Of a DNA stretch of 64,000 nucleotides, positions 50,220 through 58,919 are shown piece after piece. The stretch's first letter is position 1; each line of letters begins with the position of its first letter. Source of the stretch: Desulfofundulus salinus (GTDB taxonomy: Bacteria; Bacillota; Desulfotomaculia; Desulfotomaculales; Desulfovirgulaceae); contig NZ_RBWE01000001.1 of assembly GCF_003627965.1 (NCBI RefSeq), positions 2,776,463 to 2,840,462 on the forward strand. The letters run 5' to 3'. A program made the translations under genes and the position numbers. The notes beneath the pieces are model-generated. The model did no database searches. It saw nothing but the letters and a program-made list of their open reading frames with translations, and was not told the DNA's origin.

Positions 50220-52127
50220 TCACTTTACGCAGCTTTCAATAAAAGCACTTACTACCTCCGGGTCAAACTGCGTCCCCGCATTCCTTTTTATTTCAGCTAT
50301 TGCTTCTTCCCTGCTCATTGCTTTCCGGTAGGGCCTGTCGTTGGTCATGGCGTCGTAAGCGTCAGCAACAGCCAGGATACGGGATAAAAGAGGAATTTCT
50401 TCCCCTTTTATTCCCCGGGGATAACCCCTGCCGTCCCACCGTTCATGGTGGCACAGGATGTATTCAGCAATGGAAGCCAGCTCCGGCGTACTCTGGGTAA
50501 TGCGGTAGCCGATTTCCGGGTGTTTCTTCATCTCCGCCCATTCTTCCTCTGTCAAAGGACCGGGTTTTAGCAGAATACTTTCTTTGATGGCTACCTTCCC
50601 GATATCGTGAAGCACTGCCAGTAACTCCAGCTCATCCATTTGTTTAGCGGAAAGGCCCAGTTCTTTCGCTATTTTAATGCTTATTTCCTTTAACCTTTCT
50701 GCGTGTTCTTCCGTTTCCATGCTTTTTTCAAAAAGGGTGGCCTTCAGGGATGAAATAACGGCATTTCTGTAACTCTTGCCCTGCAGAAGCTTATGGCGGT
50801 ACATCCATTCCTCGGCTTCCTTCAGTACCTGCCAGATGTTTTCTTCGGCTCTGATTTTTGCGGCATAGCCCAGGGCAATACTCAACTGAATGGGCCCATC
50901 ACTGTCCAAAGTACACCTGTCCTTAATCCTCCTGACAATTTCTTCCGCTGCTTTCATACCGGTCCGGGGCAGCAAAATGACAAATTCGTCACCGCCCCAG
51001 CGGGCGATAATATCCTCCCGCCGGCAGCATTTTTTTATTACCTCTGCCGCTTTTTTCAGAAGAAGATCCCCTGCCTCATAACCGAAGACGTCATTGGTCA
51101 GCTTCAATCCGTTGAGATCACCAATGATAAACAATACAGGCAGCTGACGCGGCGTATCCAGCCGCTTTATTTCTTCTTCCATAAACCTGCGGTTGTAAAG
51201 ACCGGTCAACTGGTCATGATAGCTCAAAAAGAGGATTTTTTCTTCAAATTTCTTGCGCAGAATATATTCGGAAATAATCCTTGCGGCAAGCTGCAGGCAA
51301 TTGATGTCGGCTTCAGACCATTCCCTGTTTTTCAGACAGTCGTCAAAACCGATAAAGCCGTTGTATTCCCCTTTCACATATACAGGCAGTACCAGCAGGG
51401 ACTTGATCTCCTGGGGCCTTAAGATTTCCTTTGTCTTTTCGTCGGGGATGTCTTCAATGTCCCTGTAGTTAATCACTTCCCTGTTTTTAAGCCTGTCCAC
51501 CCACCAGGTTAATTCAGCCTCAGGGATTTCCTGAAGATTTTCTTTCTGGGGCGTTATACCGGGTGCCGTCCACTCAAAAGTATTGCTCATGGTCCCTTTT
51601 TCCCGGTCCGCTTCAAAGAGGTAGGCCCGGCTTGCCTTGAGGCCTTCTCCCATCATCCGCAGGGCTTTGAAAAGAAAAACCTCAGGTTCAGTCTCCTGCA
51701 TGGCCAGAAAGGAAAGGCCGCTGATGAGCTTTTCGTATTCCAGCCTTTTTTGGAGCTCCGCTTCGGCCTCGGTGATTTCCTGAAACAAGGTGACAAAATA
51801 CCCTTTTTGGGGAGAAAAGGCGGTTATTTTGTACCAGCGCTGCAAAGGTTCTGCATAATGGCTGAACTCATGTCTTTCACCGGTCAGGGCCACCTTGCCG
51901 TAAAAGGCCGCCCAGTCAAAGCCGCCCGCCATGATGACGGGAAGCACTTCCGTCACTCTTTTCCCGAGGATAGCTTCTCTTTTTAACCCGGTCATTTCTT
52001 CAAAGGCGGGGTTGACTTCCAGAAAGATATAGTCTTCCGGCTCCCCCTGCCTCCCGTACAGCACCTTGTGACAGGTATAGCCAAAGGGAGATTCCATAAG
52101 TATTTCTTTATAAATCTTTTCTTCCAT
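50220..52127 (-). CDS. PAS-GAF-GGDEF-HD-GYP bifunctional c-di-GMP protein
   Basis: A 635-residue protein with PAS (10-115), GAF (130-290), GGDEF (300-455) and HD-GYP (470-630). Both enzymatic halves look active. The cyclase has ARWGGDEF with RRED five residues before it as I-site. The phosphodiesterase has HDIGK near 507, HPEIG, HHERWDGRGYP near 560 and the NDRPYR end. ATG with AAGGGGG upstream chosen; an open frame upstream overlaps the next gene's coding end. It could both make and degrade c-di-GMP. Confidence 0.9.
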   Translation of the reverse strand: MEEKIYKEILMESPFGYTCHKVLYGRQGEPEDYIFLEVNPAFEEMTGLKREAILGKRVTEVLPVIMAGGFDWAAFYGKVALTGERHEFSHYAEPLQRWYKITAFSPQKGYFVTLFQEITEAEAELQKRLEYEKLISGLSFLAMQETEPEVFLFKALRMMGEGLKASRAYLFEADREKGTMSNTFEWTAPGITPQKENLQEIPEAELTWWVDRLKNREVINYRDIEDIPDEKTKEILRPQEIKSLLVLPVYVKGEYNGFIGFDDCLKNREWSEADINCLQLAARIISEYILRKKFEEKILFLSYHDQLTGLYNRRFMEEEIKRLDTPRQLPVLFIIGDLNGLKLTNDVFGYEAGDLLLKKAAEVIKKCCRREDIIARWGGDEFVILLPRTGMKAAEEIVRRIKDRCTLDSDGPIQLSIALGYAAKIRAEENIWQVLKEAEEWMYRHKLLQGKSYRNAVISSLKATLFEKSMETEEHAERLKEISIKIAKELGLSAKQMDELELLAVLHDIGKVAIKESILLKPGPLTEEEWAEMKKHPEIGYRITQSTPELASIAEYILCHHERWDGRGYPRGIKGEEIPLLSRILAVADAYDAMTNDRPYRKAMSREEAIAEIKRNAGTQFDPEVVSAFIESCVK

Positions 52128-52197
52128 CTTCTTAAATCCCCCTTTTCCTGACAAAAAAGCCCCCTGCGCATAAGCATAGAAGGGCCTACCCGGAATT

Positions 52198-53097
52198 TCA
52201 GGCAATAACCCTGTTTCTGCCTGTTTTTTTAGCCGTATATAGATTTTTGTCAGCAGACTGCAGGAAGCCTTCAAAAGACAAATCCGGATTCCCTTCAGCA
52301 GTACAAACGCCGAAACTTGCTGTTATTTTCAGATTTATTCCCGCATATTCAAATACCTTTTCTTCTGTAGCCTTTCTCATCCTCTCGGCAACCTGTTTTG
52401 CAACATCTTTACTAGTGTCTGTCAAACAAACAAGAAATTCTTCTCCGCCGTACCTTGCAACCCAATCCTTCCCGCTGCGGATGTTTTTTTCAAGGAGTAA
52501 TGCAAACTCTTTAAGAATATGGTCACCTGCTGTATGTCCGAAGTTATCGTTTACTTTCTTAAAATGGTCAATATCCGCCATTATTATAGATAACGGCTCT
52601 TGTGCAACGCCGCTTTTTATCATTTCTGCCGGCAGCCTTTCATTTATATACCGTCGGTTGAATATTCCCGTTAAACTATCTTTAATAGCTAGTTCATTTA
52701 ACTGCTTTATATAATTCTCCAGTTCAATATTGTTTTCATTACCCAGTTCACTCACAACTATACTTCCCGTGATATCTTTCAGCATTTCCAGAACCAGTTT
52801 TCTATTTTCGATATTTAACGGAACGGCGGTTATCATGTAAATTTTACCCTGAAGATACTCCATTTTTATGAATATGTCATTCTCATTATATGCTTTCATC
52901 GAGATACAGTTTTCACACAGCTCACCTTTCTGCCAGAAATCATAACAATGATTATCTTCGTGATCTAAAAAACCAATTTTATACTCCAGAACCTTTTTAA
53001 AAACAGGATCTACTACTCTGGCAATCTGGTACATACTTTTCAACAAATCAAGAGACTCATAAAGCTTTTCCATTTTCTTTTCTTCTGCACTGAACAT
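52198..53097 (-). CDS. PAS-like sensor-GGDEF diguanylate cyclase
   Basis: A 299-residue protein. Residues 1-120 resemble a degenerate PAS sensor with a cysteine cluster (NHCYDFWQKGELCENCISM near 50-67) that could bind a metal, heme or Fe-S group. A coiled linker and GGDEF domain follow (DSLTGIFNRRYINE near 140, DIDHFKKVNDNFGH, ARYGGEEF near 218). The usual RxxD inhibitory site reads SGKD, so feedback inhibition is probably lost. Its AT content is higher than its neighbours. First of three co-directional c-di-GMP genes. Confidence 0.85.
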   Translation of the reverse strand: MFSAEEKKMEKLYESLDLLKSMYQIARVVDPVFKKVLEYKIGFLDHEDNHCYDFWQKGELCENCISMKAYNENDIFIKMEYLQGKIYMITAVPLNIENRKLVLEMLKDITGSIVVSELGNENNIELENYIKQLNELAIKDSLTGIFNRRYINERLPAEMIKSGVAQEPLSIIMADIDHFKKVNDNFGHTAGDHILKEFALLLEKNIRSGKDWVARYGGEEFLVCLTDTSKDVAKQVAERMRKATEEKVFEYAGINLKITASFGVCTAEGNPDLSFEGFLQSADKNLYTAKKTGRNRVIA

Positions 53098-53137
53098 ATA
53101 TCCTATCTCCTCTCAGGCAGGGTTGAAGCACGTCTCC

Positions 53138-53344
53138 TTAAACGGCACCAAAATTAATCAAAAGCCTTTCCTTTAATAACTCCATGTCTTTCCTGTTGTG
53201 AGGGATGGTGAAATACCTAAGTTCTTGACCCTTCGCCCCGGCGGCGGTCTGCTCGGCCTGGGCGGCGAGCTGGGAGGCCGAGTCGGCCACCTGCTTGGAC
53301 GTTTGGACTACCTGGCCGACGATCTCGCGCAAGTTTGTGCGCAT
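53138..53344 (-). pseudogene. Methyl-accepting chemotaxis protein fragment
   Basis: The first 35 codons (NLREIVGQVVQTSKQVADSASQLAAQAEQTAAGA) are the linker and start of an MCP signalling domain. The frame then runs into unrelated residues and stops after 68 codons. No sensor domain precedes it and no signalling hairpin follows, so it is a truncated remnant. Confidence 0.75.
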
Positions 53345-53436
53345 GCGGTTTTTCCCCTAAATCTTTCTGAATGAATAATTAGATTTTCTGCGCGTTAGTC
53401 CATTCCAGCGCCGGTTTCCTCAGGCAATTCCGTTTT

Positions 53437-53570
53437 TTAGCATACCGCTTCGGTGTTCAGCAGTAGCAAGATATGCCCGTCTTTCATGGCAAAGCCGGAA
53501 AGGCACACGACGGTGTGGCCGAAAACATCAAGGCGCCGGACACCGCCAGCACCCGGCTCAGCGGGGGAAT
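53437..53570 (-). pseudogene. CheW-like C-terminal remnant
   Basis: About 40 codons on the minus strand read GVRRLDVFGHTVVCLSGFA, then KDGHILLLLNTEAV and a stop, the closing strand pattern of a CheW domain. No upstream start or full domain is present. It stands directly before the MCP fragment, so a small chemotaxis locus has decayed here. The rest of the stretch to the next tRNA gene (53571-53981) shows nothing I can assign. Confidence 0.5.
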
Positions 53571-53981
53571 TAAAGAGATGATCTACAAAGACCGAGGCCC
53601 GCGCATAATGTAATAAGGAAAATAAAGTGAAAAACCCGTTTTCCAGGCGTATGGAAAAACCAGAGGCATGAAGAGATAGCGGTAAAGGTGGGAAATATGG
53701 CAGGTAATAGATAAAAAGCGATATTCATCAGAGGTGGAATTGGGGTTTTTGTTGGGAAGGGATAATTGCAATATTATGTTGGAAGTGGCATAATTTAATC
53801 CCCCCGTATCCATATATTGTTAACATGGTTTGATATTAGCAATTCCATGCGTGCCTGCTCCCATTGTTCTTAGTTTAAATTTTTAATTCGACAATCACTG
53901 CAACACTCCTTTATTTTTCCAACCTGTATCCAAAATATTTACAAAATTTTCTGCAAGGGAAGTTTTTCATCTACACTAAAT

Positions 53982-54024
53982 AATTGAGGGGTTATCGCCG
54001 TGATTGGCAATAACCCCTCAATTT
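53982..54024 (-). terminator. Terminator of tRNA-Ser(CGA)
   Basis: A 14-base arm AATTGAGGGGTTAT pairs perfectly with ATAACCCCTCAATT; the loop holds a further short GCC/GGC pair. It follows the tRNA on the minus strand. Confidence 0.65.
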
Positions 54025-54034
54025 ATGTGGCTTT

Positions 54035-54128
54035 TGGCGGAGAGAGTGGGATTCGAACCCACGAGGCGGGTTTTGGCCCGCCTACTCGATTTCGAGTCGA
54101 GCGCCTTCAACCACTCGGCCATCTCTCC
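54035..54128 (-). tRNA. tRNA-Ser (anticodon CGA)
   Basis: Class II tRNA: acceptor GGAGAGA/TCTCTCC, anticodon arm CTCGA-CTCGAAA-TCGAG, long variable arm with GGCGGGCC, T-arm GTGGGTTCGAATCCCAC, encoded CCA. Reads UCG. The body is nearly identical to tRNA-Ser(GGA). Confidence 0.95.
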
Positions 54129-54134
54129 GTCAAT

Positions 54135-54608
54135 TTAACCTTCCTTTTGCTTGTCTTTTTGCCTCAACTCCCGGAAGAAACGCTGGATGATTGCCGCACA
54201 TTCACCGGCCAGGACGCCCGAGATAACCTCCACCTGGTGGTTAAACCGGGGCTCCCGCACTATATCCATAATGGAATCCACCGCCCCCGCCTTTGGGTCC
54301 CGGGCTCCGTAAACCAGCATCCGCACCCGAAACTGCACCATGGCACCGGCACACATGGGACAGGGTTCAATGGTGCTGTAAAGGATGGTATCCACCAGGC
54401 GCCAGTCCCTCAGGTAGCGGGCTGCCTCCCGCATGGCCAGGATCTCCGCGTGGGCCGTACTATCTTTCAGCGTTTCCCGGAGGTTGTGTCCCCGACCGAT
54501 AATTTTATCTCCCAGTACCACTACCGCGCCGATGGGTACTTCACCCAGTTTATAGGCCTTTTCTGCTTCGGCCAGGGCTTCCAGCATGTAGCGGTGGTGA
54601 TCCGTCAA
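54135..54608 (-). CDS. tadA: tRNA-specific adenosine deaminase TadA
   Basis: Converts A34 to inosine in tRNA-Arg(ACG), which is itself encoded about 4 kb away. The 157 residues have the zinc-deaminase motifs HAEILAMREAA near 55 and PCPMCAGAMV near 85, plus GEVPIGAVVVLGDKIIGRGHN. The start is TTG with GGGGAGGGG upstream, giving the standard length; a GTG 11 codons earlier is less likely. Confidence 0.94.
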   Translation of the reverse strand: MTDHHRYMLEALAEAEKAYKLGEVPIGAVVVLGDKIIGRGHNLRETLKDSTAHAEILAMREAARYLRDWRLVDTILYSTIEPCPMCAGAMVQFRVRMLVYGARDPKAGAVDSIMDIVREPRFNHQVEVISGVLAGECAAIIQRFFRELRQKDKQKEG

Positions 54609-54702
54609 ATACCCCTCCCCACCAGAGATACCTGTCGACACACGTTATTTTAACATAGAAGAACCGTTCCTGGCAACCCATGCCCCAAAGGCCTGTCAAT
54701 CA

Positions 54703-54894
54703 ATCAACAGCTGGTATGCCTCAGATAATTTTATGCCCTCGTATTGTCCTATTTCGGGGAGATGGCTCAAAGGTCCACCTTGCGCTTCAGGGATAGATAA
54801 CAGGGTCACCGCCGGGTTATGATGATTTGTGAACACCGTGGTATAGTCCACAATTCTAACATCTTTTTGACAGTCTTTATCAAATTGGATATAC
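54703..54894 (-). pseudogene. Unidentified protein remnant
   Basis: About 63 codons without a start read like real protein (IVDYTTVFTNHHNPAVTLLS, then GGPLSHLPEIGQYEGIKL and a stop), and the composition is not that of shadow frames. The upstream part is missing where the IS607-type element begins, so the element may have cut the gene. I cannot name the family. Confidence 0.35.
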
Positions 54895-54904
54895 TATACT
54901 TACT

Positions 54905-55504
54905 ATGAAAGCCAAAGAAGTAATGGAATTATTACGTATCAGCCGGAGCACCCTCAACAGGTTGCGGTGGAAAAAAAATCAAAGTAAACAAACTGCCCAA
55001 CGGCTACTACGACTACGACGAAAAATCCGTTTACGAATACCTGCTAAAGACCACCGGCAAGCCTGTCAAGAGGAAAACCGTGCTCTACGCCAGGGTGTCC
55101 ACAAATAAGCAAAAGAGGGATTTAGAAAATCAGCTGGAATTGTTGAAACAGTTCTGCCTCAACAACGGCTGGACAATTGATGGGATTTATAAAGACATTG
55201 CTTCCGCTTTAGATTTTGACAACCGGAAAGATTTTAACGAATTACTTAAAGAGATCCTCAACTACCGGATTGAAAAGGTCATCATCACTTACAAAGACAG
55301 GTTGACCAGGACCGGCTTCAATTTCTTCGAGAAGCTGTTCAGATCTTACGGCACGGAAATAATCGTCATCAACAACTACACCAACGAAAATCCGATACTG
55401 AAGAATTGATGGAAGAAATTTTCACTTTACTCCACAGCTTTTCCATGAAATTCTATTCCAGCCGGAGGAAAATAAAGAAGTGTCTGGAGGAAGTACTTAA
55501 ATGA
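54905..55504 (+). pseudogene. IS607-family serine recombinase TnpA, two frameshifts
   Basis: The protein can be rebuilt across three frames. A MerR-like N-terminal HTH (MKAKEVMELLRISRSTLNRL) shifts at an A8 run near 54971-54978 into KVNKLPNGYYDYDEKSVYEYL. The recombinase core follows with catalytic Ser in LYARVSTNKQKRDLENQ, ALDFDNRKDFNELL and TYKDRLTRTGFNFF. Near 55385-55395 a second shift leads to DTEELMEEIFTLLHSFSMKF and SSRRKIKK before TGA, which overlaps the tnpB ATG. As written it is inactive, unless slippage on the A8 run restores the first junction. Confidence 0.85.
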
Positions 55505-57024
55505 AAGTCAAGCGGGCAATAAGAATCAGGGTTTCTAGCAAAAGAAAAAGAGGGGCGAGGGAACTCGCCTACGACCTGGCTCAGTTCCGTAATTTGTTGT
55601 TAATCTTCCAGAGCAGGTATTACGCTCTTTTTGGGCAGGTCATTTTAAACCAGAGCGTCATTTATTCCCTCCTGGCCGACCAGACTATGAAAAAGAAACC
55701 CGAACAGGAAGAAGCACTTCGGGAAGCGTCCGAAAGGATTATCCAGCATCCGGACTTACAGGAACTGATCCAAAGGATGAAAGAGCAGAAAGCCAGGGTA
55801 GACAACAACTACGTCCTCCAGACCACTATCCGCCAGGTTATCAAAGATTACAAAAGTTTTCTGGCATCTCTGGCCGGATATCGCGTCAATCCAGGGAAAT
55901 ATAAAGAGCGGCCGCAACCGCCCAAACCCAAAAAGCTGGGTAAACTCACGCAAGTCACGGCAGAATTCAACAGCAACGTGTTTGAAGTAGAAGGTAATAC
56001 ACTTTTTCTGCGCCTGCGCATGAACGGCAAGAAAAGAATAAAAATAAAACTCCCCAGGGACGTGGAAGGTGTATCCTCGGTCAGGCTGGTCTATCATCTT
56101 TCCGACGTTTGGGTGGACGTAATTTACGAAAAGGAACTCAAAGAACCGGAGGCCGGGCTTATCCATCTGGCCGGAATCGACATGGGGATGGATAATTTAA
56201 TTTCTCTAATTTCAACCAGCCCTGACGTAAAAAGCCTGATCATTTCCGGCAGGGAAGTCAAGTCTTTCAACTGCTGGTTTAACAAAAAGAAGGCCGCGGT
56301 GCAGTCGGCAATGGATACGCTGGGCAACAAAATTGCTCAGGAAGAGGACGAATCCCGGAAAAATGCCATGTCGAAAGAGCTGCTCAAATTAAAGTTCTAC
56401 CTCCACAACCTTTACAACTACCGCGACCGCTGGATTGAGTCTCACTTCCACAAAGTAGCCCGTGTCCTGGCCGATTTCCTTTACGAAACCGGCCACAAAG
56501 CGGTTTACCTCGGCAAAGGGGCCACAGAAAGTAAAGACGGAATAGACTTAGGAAAAGTGACCAACCAGAATTTCGTGAGTATTCCTTTTCGTAAGCTGAT
56601 CAATATTTTGAAGTACAAGCTGGAAGAGCTGGGTATGAAAGCGGAAGAAAAAGAGGAGTCCTACACCAGCAAGGCTTCCTCTCTTTCCGATGATATTTTG
56701 GAAATTCAGCGAAGGTACGACGAAGCCAAAGAGAAGCAGGGAGAAATAAAAATTAAGTGTTCCGGCAAAAGAATTGAGCGCGGCCTGTACAGGGACAATG
56801 TGCTCAACAAAGTTTTCAACGCCGATTTGAACGGCGCTTTAAACATTTTAAAGGTGGGAGCGAAGCTCCGCAGACTTACTCTAAGCCTGAAAGTTCTTTT
56901 GTGCAAGTTGTGCAACCCGCTGAGACTTAACCTCTACGATTTCATTTACAGGTTCAAAAGTAAGGCCGAGTCCCCTCCGGGGATAGGAGATAGTAAGCTG
57001 GCAACAGCAGGGTTAACTCGATAG
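55501..57024 (+). CDS. tnpB: RNA-guided nuclease TnpB of the IS607 type
   Basis: A 507-residue TnpB. The RuvC-like core has Asp227 in LAGIDMGMDNL, a candidate Glu386 in KEESYTSKASSL and Asp442 in NADLNGALNIL. At the usual RuvC-II place (AVYLGKGATESK) there is no canonical Glu, which fits the group in which the catalytic Glu is relocated to the EESYTSK segment. The C4 zinc ribbon is absent. The last 60 codons after NGALNIL are not family-like and overlap the region expected to encode the guide RNA. Many TnpB proteins cut DNA with a transposon-end RNA and help retain the element. Confidence 0.88.
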   Translation: MKVKRAIRIRVSSKRKRGARELAYDLAQFRNLLLIFQSRYYALFGQVILNQSVIYSLLADQTMKKKPEQEEALREASERIIQHPDLQELIQRMKEQKARVDNNYVLQTTIRQVIKDYKSFLASLAGYRVNPGKYKERPQPPKPKKLGKLTQVTAEFNSNVFEVEGNTLFLRLRMNGKKRIKIKLPRDVEGVSSVRLVYHLSDVWVDVIYEKELKEPEAGLIHLAGIDMGMDNLISLISTSPDVKSLIISGREVKSFNCWFNKKKAAVQSAMDTLGNKIAQEEDESRKNAMSKELLKLKFYLHNLYNYRDRWIESHFHKVARVLADFLYETGHKAVYLGKGATESKDGIDLGKVTNQNFVSIPFRKLINILKYKLEELGMKAEEKEESYTSKASSLSDDILEIQRRYDEAKEKQGEIKIKCSGKRIERGLYRDNVLNKVFNADLNGALNILKVGAKLRRLTLSLKVLLCKLCNPLRLNLYDFIYRFKSKAESPPGIGDSKLATAGLTR

Positions 57025-57136
57025 ATATGATATCGCCATTCAAATATAGAATGGTCGATTAAATATCTATTTGAGTGCCTAATTAGGTGGATCAGCACTT
57101 CTTAATACCACTACAAAGTACTTGGAGGGAGCCTTT

Positions 57137-58441
57137 TTGCCTTACACTTTCAAGGTTAAAACCCTTGGTTGCCCGGTAAACCAGTACGAGGGCCGGGCAT
57201 TGGAATTGGCCATGGAAAAGGCCGGCTTTGTCCCAACCGGGGATATTGCCGATATTTATATCATCAACAGCTGCGTGGTAACCCAGGCCGCGGCTGCGGA
57301 AGCACGCCGCCTGGCCAGCCAGGCCAAAAAGGAGAATCCCCAGTCCCTGGTGGTTCTGGCCGGCTGCTATCCCCAGGTGTACTGGAAGGAAATAAAGGAA
57401 AAACTGCCCCAGGTAGACATTATTATCGGCACCACCGGCAGATCCCGGCTGCCGGCCGTCATAGCCCGGCAACTGGCTGAAACTCACCGGGAGCAAAGGG
57501 CAATCATCGTGGAACACGGACCAGGTGAGGAGTTCGAGGAGTTTCCCCTGACCGGCAATTACGGGCGCACCCGGCCGGTAATTAAAATCCAGGAAGGGTG
57601 CGACGAAGCCTGCACCTACTGCATTGTCCGGAAGGCCCGGGGGCTGCCCCGCAGTCTGGCTCCGGAAAAGGTGGTGGCCCAGGTCAAACATTTCTTAGAT
57701 AAGGGCTGCCGGGAGATTGTCCTGGCCGGTACCCACCTGGGGGCTTATGGGAAGGACCTGCCCGGGTGGAATCTGGCCCGTCTCATTGAAGAACTGGACG
57801 CCCTGCCCCACTCCTTTCGCCTGCGCCTAAGTTATATCGAGCCAATGGATATAAGTCTTGAGTTTTTGCAAACCATGGCCCGGGTGCGAAAAGTATGCCC
57901 TTTTTTGTACCTCCCCCTCCAGAGCGGCTCGGATCGCATCCTCCAAAGGATGGGGCGCCGGTACACAAGCGCAGAATTTGCCCGGCTGGTACAAAAGGCA
58001 ATGGAATTGATCCCCGGCCTTTCCATTTGGACCGATCTAATCGTGGGCTTTCCCGGGGAAACGGAAGACGACCACCAGCAGACCATGAAACTGGTCGAGG
58101 AGCTGGCTTTAAGCCACCTGCACGTGTTCCCCTATTCGCCCCGCCCGGGAACGGAAGCCGCCGGCTTTCCCGATCAGGTTGCTCCGGATGTGAAAAAGAG
58201 AAGGGTTCAGGAACTGCGCGCACTGGATGAAAAGCTATCCCTGCATTTTAACCAGCAGCTGGTAGGAAAACAGGTACAGGTGCTGGTGGAAAAGGTGGGG
58301 GAGAACCAGGGGGAAGGTTTTTCGGAGCACTACGTAAAAGTGCGGTTCCCGGCCGGCAATCCGGAACTGAAGAGTTCTTTAGTACCGGTGCAGGTTCTGG
58401 CCGCCGCACCGCGGGGAGTGGAAGGTTGCCTGATTACTTGA
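57137..58441 (+). CDS. mtaB: tRNA t6A37 methylthiotransferase MtaB
   Basis: Radical SAM enzyme that converts t6A37 to ms2t6A37 in tRNAs reading ANN codons. The 434 residues have an N-terminal UPF0004 domain with cysteines (KTLGCPVNQYEG, NSCVVTQAA, LAGCYPQ), the radical SAM motif CDEACTYCIVRKARG near 160 and a C-terminal TRAM-like domain. TTG start with GGAGGG 7 bases upstream. The name clashes with methanol methyltransferase mtaB elsewhere in this window; the two are unrelated. Confidence 0.93.
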   Translation: MPYTFKVKTLGCPVNQYEGRALELAMEKAGFVPTGDIADIYIINSCVVTQAAAAEARRLASQAKKENPQSLVVLAGCYPQVYWKEIKEKLPQVDIIIGTTGRSRLPAVIARQLAETHREQRAIIVEHGPGEEFEEFPLTGNYGRTRPVIKIQEGCDEACTYCIVRKARGLPRSLAPEKVVAQVKHFLDKGCREIVLAGTHLGAYGKDLPGWNLARLIEELDALPHSFRLRLSYIEPMDISLEFLQTMARVRKVCPFLYLPLQSGSDRILQRMGRRYTSAEFARLVQKAMELIPGLSIWTDLIVGFPGETEDDHQQTMKLVEELALSHLHVFPYSPRPGTEAAGFPDQVAPDVKKRRVQELRALDEKLSLHFNQQLVGKQVQVLVEKVGENQGEGFSEHYVKVRFPAGNPELKSSLVPVQVLAAAPRGVEGCLIT

Positions 58442-58475
58442 CGTCGAATTCACATTGAATTTCGCCGGTTCCAAT

Positions 58476-58509
58476 AAAAACCGAAAGCCCTGCAATCCAT
58501 GCAGGGCTT
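58476..58509 (-). terminator. Terminator of tRNA-Arg(CCT)
   Basis: AGCCCTGCA / TGCAGGGCT around a 5-base loop, then TTCGGTTTTT on the minus strand. Confidence 0.75.
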
Positions 58510-58518
58510 AGCTTTCTC

Positions 58519-58595
58519 TGGTGCGCCCGGAGGGACTCGAACCCCCGACACGCGGTTTAGGAAACCGCTGCTCTATCCTCCTGAGCTACGGGCGC
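58519..58595 (-). tRNA. tRNA-Arg (anticodon CCT)
   Basis: Acceptor GCGCCCG/CGGGCGC, anticodon arm GCGGT-TTCCTAA-ACCGC, T-arm with GGTTCGAGTCC, encoded CCA. Reads AGG. Confidence 0.95.
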
Positions 58596-58721
58596 CCGTT
58601 GTAAACCGTAAGAACTATTATTGCCGGGAAAACCCCGGCAAAAAATTGCACTTACTGTTTGTCTGCCCTACAGTAAGTGAAAAATGCATCAGGGCTTGCT
58701 TACGCTTTATTTTAATTTAAC

Positions 58722-58798
58722 TGGCGTGCCTGGAGGGACTCGAACCCCCAACCTTCTGATCCGTAGTCAGATGCTCTATCCAATTGAGCTACAGGCAC
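58722..58798 (-). tRNA. tRNA-Arg (anticodon ACG)
   Basis: Acceptor GTGCCTG/CAGGCAC, anticodon arm TCTGA-CTACGGA-TCAGA, T-arm GGTTCGAGTCC, encoded CCA. A34 should be edited to inosine by TadA, letting it read CGU, CGC and CGA. Confidence 0.95.
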
Positions 58799-58881
58799 AC
58801 AACCAGATCGCCCTGAACATTGGCGAATCTAATTGTACCAAAGGGGACGTCAAAAGTCAAGACCGTTGCTTTGACCAAATA

Positions 58882-58911
58882 CAAGAAAAGGGTGTGCTCG
58901 AAGGCACACCG
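58882..58911 (-). terminator. Terminator of tRNA-Ser(GCT)
   Basis: GGTGTGC / GCACACC with a 6-base loop, followed by CTTTTCTT on the minus strand. Confidence 0.7.
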
Positions 58912-58919
58912 CGTTTTTT

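Larger units (their letters stand above)
54895..57060 (+). mobile_element. IS607-type insertion sequence (tnpA-tnpB)
   Basis: A serine-recombinase transposase gene (broken) is followed, with ATGA overlap, by an intact TnpB gene. This is the layout of IS607-family elements, which lack terminal inverted repeats and make no target duplication. The ends are approximate. A small CAAATA/TATTTG stem just after the tnpB stop may be near the right end. Because tnpA is frameshifted, movement would need help in trans. Confidence 0.8.

Noticed and set aside
53583-53813. 76-codon frame on the minus strand between the chemotaxis remnants and tRNA-Ser
   Set aside because: Composition is that of untranslated AT-rich DNA, there is no ribosome site, and no motif is visible.
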